A stretch of 64,000 nucleotides of DNA from Alphaproteobacteria bacterium. GTDB lineage: Bacteria > Pseudomonadota > Alphaproteobacteria > Micropepsales > Micropepsaceae. The notes under the pieces are model-generated. The model was not told the DNA's origin. It did not search any database and saw only the letters and a list, made by a program, of their open reading frames with translations. Both the position numbers and the translations under genes were made by a program. The stretch is from contig JAFAWQ010000035.1 in assembly GCA_019241645.1 (NCBI GenBank), forward strand, positions 1 through 64,000, given 5' to 3'. Shown here piece by piece: positions 62,257-64,000 of this stretch (its first letter is position 1; each line of letters starts with the position of its first letter).

Positions 62257-64000
62257 CTACCGTCCGGCGACCGATTCCGGTGCATTGCCTTCGGATCGGG
62301 GCGCGGGGCTGATAGCGGGCAGAGGGCGCACATCCGGCGAACGGGGGCGATACAGGTCGGCGAGAATTCGCAAGGGTTCGTCTCGACCGGAAATCCGATT
62401 TCGATAGACCTGCATGTTTTCCAGCACCCGCTGCACGTAGTTGCGTGTCTCCGCAAAGGGGATTTCCTCAATCCAATCCAGTGGGTCGACCACCGGGCTG
62501 CGTGGATCCCCATAGAGGCCAATCCATTTGGTTACGTTTCCGCGACCGGCGTTGTACGCGGCTGCGGTAAGCAAATAGGATCCTCCATAGCTGGCAAGAT
62601 TTTCGGCCATCTCCACCATTCCAAGTTTCATGTTGTAGGCAGGATCGCTGAGAAGCTGGTTCGGCAGGTATGCAATCCCGGCCCTTCCGGCGTTGCGCCT
62701 GGCTGAGTCTGGCATCAGCTGCATCAGGCCGCGGGCGCCCGCGCCGCTGATTGCTGCCGGATCGAACTCCGTCTCTTGCCGGATGATGGCAAGCACGAAA
62801 GCCTGCTCGGGCGCGTACCCCGGTCCGGAATACCCGGGCACCGGAAGGACCGGGTGGGAATAGGCGAGGAAGTGCATGTTCCGATATGCGGCGTTTTTCG
62901 CGACACGGATGCCGACGTCCGGAAATCCCATGCCGGCCAGATCGGACGCCAACAGCTTCGCGTGTTTGGCCTCGGGATGGGTTTCCACGTCGTAGGTGGC
63001 AAACACCCGCAGAAAAGCCACGAGTCCCAGGTCGCCTAAGGCGTGCATGACGTGCGTAAGATCGCGAGCTTGGTAGTGGGCCAGTTCTGCGGGCGTCGCA
63101 TCCGCTGCGGTTTCCGGCACGTGCAGCCTGGCAGCAGGATCGAGCTTCGCCAGCGCGAGTTCTCCATAGAAAGTTTGGGGAGATTGTGCGGCGGCGCGAT
63201 AATCCTCGCGGGCTTGCGCGTACTGTCCGGCCGCTTCGCTTGCACGGCCCGCCCAATAGTAGCCGCGCGATCTGCTGATCGGGCGCGTGACGTTGCCGGC
63301 TAAGGCAACGAAATGCGTGTGCGCCTCGCGCGGGTTGCGCAGAAAACGCAGATCCAGCCACCCGGCAAGGAACTGGGCTTCCGCGTATTCAGTGCCAGCG
63401 GACAGACCGCTATATGCGATCAGCGAGTGGGCTGTCGTGAAGGACCGGTTTTGGATCGCCTGCCGTGCCGCGCCGCTAACAGCTCCCCATGCGCGTTCCG
63501 GGTCTATCGCCGCCAAATCTCGCATGGGCGCGCGCGACAAGAACGACAGAAGGGTCGCAGTATCACTGCGCTTCCGTGCAAGCTCGAAACGGTCCCACAT
63601 CAGAACGGGGTCGTATTGTTGGTTGCCGGGCAGCGTGGGAATAAGGCGCAAACCCTCATTAACATCTCGCGCCAGTGCCAGACGCGCCGCGGCCACGGCC
63701 TGCGCATCCGAAGGCAGTCGAGGCATCTCTCGCTGCGCTGCGCTGAGTTGTCCCTGGAACATGAGGCGGTTGAAGCGCGCCCGCTCGGAGTCGGGCGTCA
63801 GGATATCCGCGTGCCGGCGCAAGATTTCGGATTCCTGATCAAGTTCGAAGTCGCCCGCGCGCCATGCGTCGCGGACGAGGCTCGCGCCCTTCGTCGCCTG
63901 CCCCGTGGCGATATAGGCCTCTCCCAGCCGCACCTTGCCGATGGCAGAAACAGCATCACGCCCCTGAAAGAACGCCAGGACCGTTTGCGGAGACAGATGC
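62257..64000 (-). CDS. Soluble lytic murein transglycosylase (Slt70-like), 5' end beyond the window
   Basis: The frame stays open to the window end, so the N-terminus is missing; about 580 residues are visible. The upstream part is helical, TPR-like superhelix (as in the U-domain of Slt70). The C-terminal catalytic domain has the glutamate in LAIIRQETEFDPAAISGAGA, GLMQLMPDSARRNAG, LSDPAYNMKLGMVEMAENL (split) and YNAGRGNVTKWI, typical of family 1 transglycosylases. A Pro/Ser-rich tail closes the protein. It cleaves peptidoglycan to 1,6-anhydro products in the periplasm. It converges on the Sel1 gene. Confidence 0.92.
   Translation of the reverse strand, partial: HLSPQTVLAFFQGRDAVSAIGKVRLGEAYIATGQATKGASLVRDAWRAGDFELDQESEILRRHADILTPDSERARFNRLMFQGQLSAAQREMPRLPSDAQAVAAARLALARDVNEGLRLIPTLPGNQQYDPVLMWDRFELARKRSDTATLLSFLSRAPMRDLAAIDPERAWGAVSGAARQAIQNRSFTTAHSLIAYSGLSAGTEYAEAQFLAGWLDLRFLRNPREAHTHFVALAGNVTRPISRSRGYYWAGRASEAAGQYAQAREDYRAAAQSPQTFYGELALAKLDPAARLHVPETAADATPAELAHYQARDLTHVMHALGDLGLVAFLRVFATYDVETHPEAKHAKLLASDLAGMGFPDVGIRVAKNAAYRNMHFLAYSHPVLPVPGYSGPGYAPEQAFVLAIIRQETEFDPAAISGAGARGLMQLMPDSARRNAGRAGIAYLPNQLLSDPAYNMKLGMVEMAENLASYGGSYLLTAAAYNAGRGNVTKWIGLYGDPRSPVVDPLDWIEEIPFAETRNYVQRVLENMQVYRNRISGRDEPLRILADLYRPRSPDVRPLPAISPAPRSEGNAPESVAGR

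Noticed and set aside
1-64000. CRISPR arrays, tRNA or rRNA genes, insertion sequences
   Set aside because: No regular repeat-spacer pattern, cloverleaf sequence, rRNA stretch or transposase was seen by eye; a covariance-model scan could still find a short RNA gene.

Overview
The window is chromosomal DNA of a GC-rich Gram-negative alphaproteobacterium. The evidence is the long run rpsB-tsf-pyrH-frr-uppS-cdsA-dxr-rseP-bamA-skp-lpxD-fabZ-lpxA-lpxI-lpxB next to gltA/gltX/comEC/lexA/trp and dnaE, the alphaproteobacterial type of SOS box (GTTC-N7-GTTC), and class-typical proteins such as LpxI and a ComEC without a visible C-terminal hydrolase domain. No rRNA, tRNA, CRISPR array, insertion sequence or prophage was recognised. 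I cannot assign a genus.

Layout. 0-6.3 kb: end of an exported-looking protein with a strong terminator, bolA, a CBS/CorC membrane protein, aroB-aroK, a small membrane protein, xerD and accA. 6.4-11.5 kb (minus strand): a compact run of ten small genes headed by an ArsR repressor (two AHSA1/SRPBCC proteins, DUF1993, DUF1428, GST, two VOC proteins, YceI, MliC-like), with a perfect inverted repeat over the arsR start. 11.5-18 kb: an AT-rich orphan gene, a LexA-box-controlled 32-codon membrane peptide directly before dnaE, a toxin-first type II TA pair and an aminotransferase. 18-32.7 kb: the translation/envelope superoperon (ribosomal protein S2, EF-Ts, UMP kinase, ribosome recycling, isoprenoid and phospholipid precursors, outer membrane assembly, lipid A). 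32.7-41 kb: gltA, gltX, comEC, autoregulated lexA, trpC-trpD-trpG. 41-45.9 kb: an insertion-like accessory block with a membrane-anchored XRE/TolB-like/TPR protein divergent from an exported HAF-repeat protein, then a poorly explained 0.7 kb stretch and a pirin. 45.9-64 kb: trpE-ppiD, tpiA, an exported protein, secG, pyrG, dprA-plsY-pyrB, ruvX, gatC-GNAT-gatA-gatB, a 52-residue basic histone H1-like protein, a Sel1 protein and a lytic transglycosylase cut by the window end.

How it fits together. Most of the sequence is housekeeping. The less ordinary parts are: (i) the SOS-linked micro-ORF before dnaE, similar in size, topology and control to the Caulobacter division inhibitor SidA; (ii) an aspartate carbamoyltransferase carrying a PyrI-type zinc ribbon at its C-terminus; (iii) the ArsR-headed, detoxification-like operon; (iv) the XRE-TM-TolB-TPR/HAF pair that interrupts the usual trp neighbourhood. 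Gene starts were moved to the most plausible codon where an open frame ran antisense through a neighbour. All functional statements rest on motif reading by eye, not on searches.
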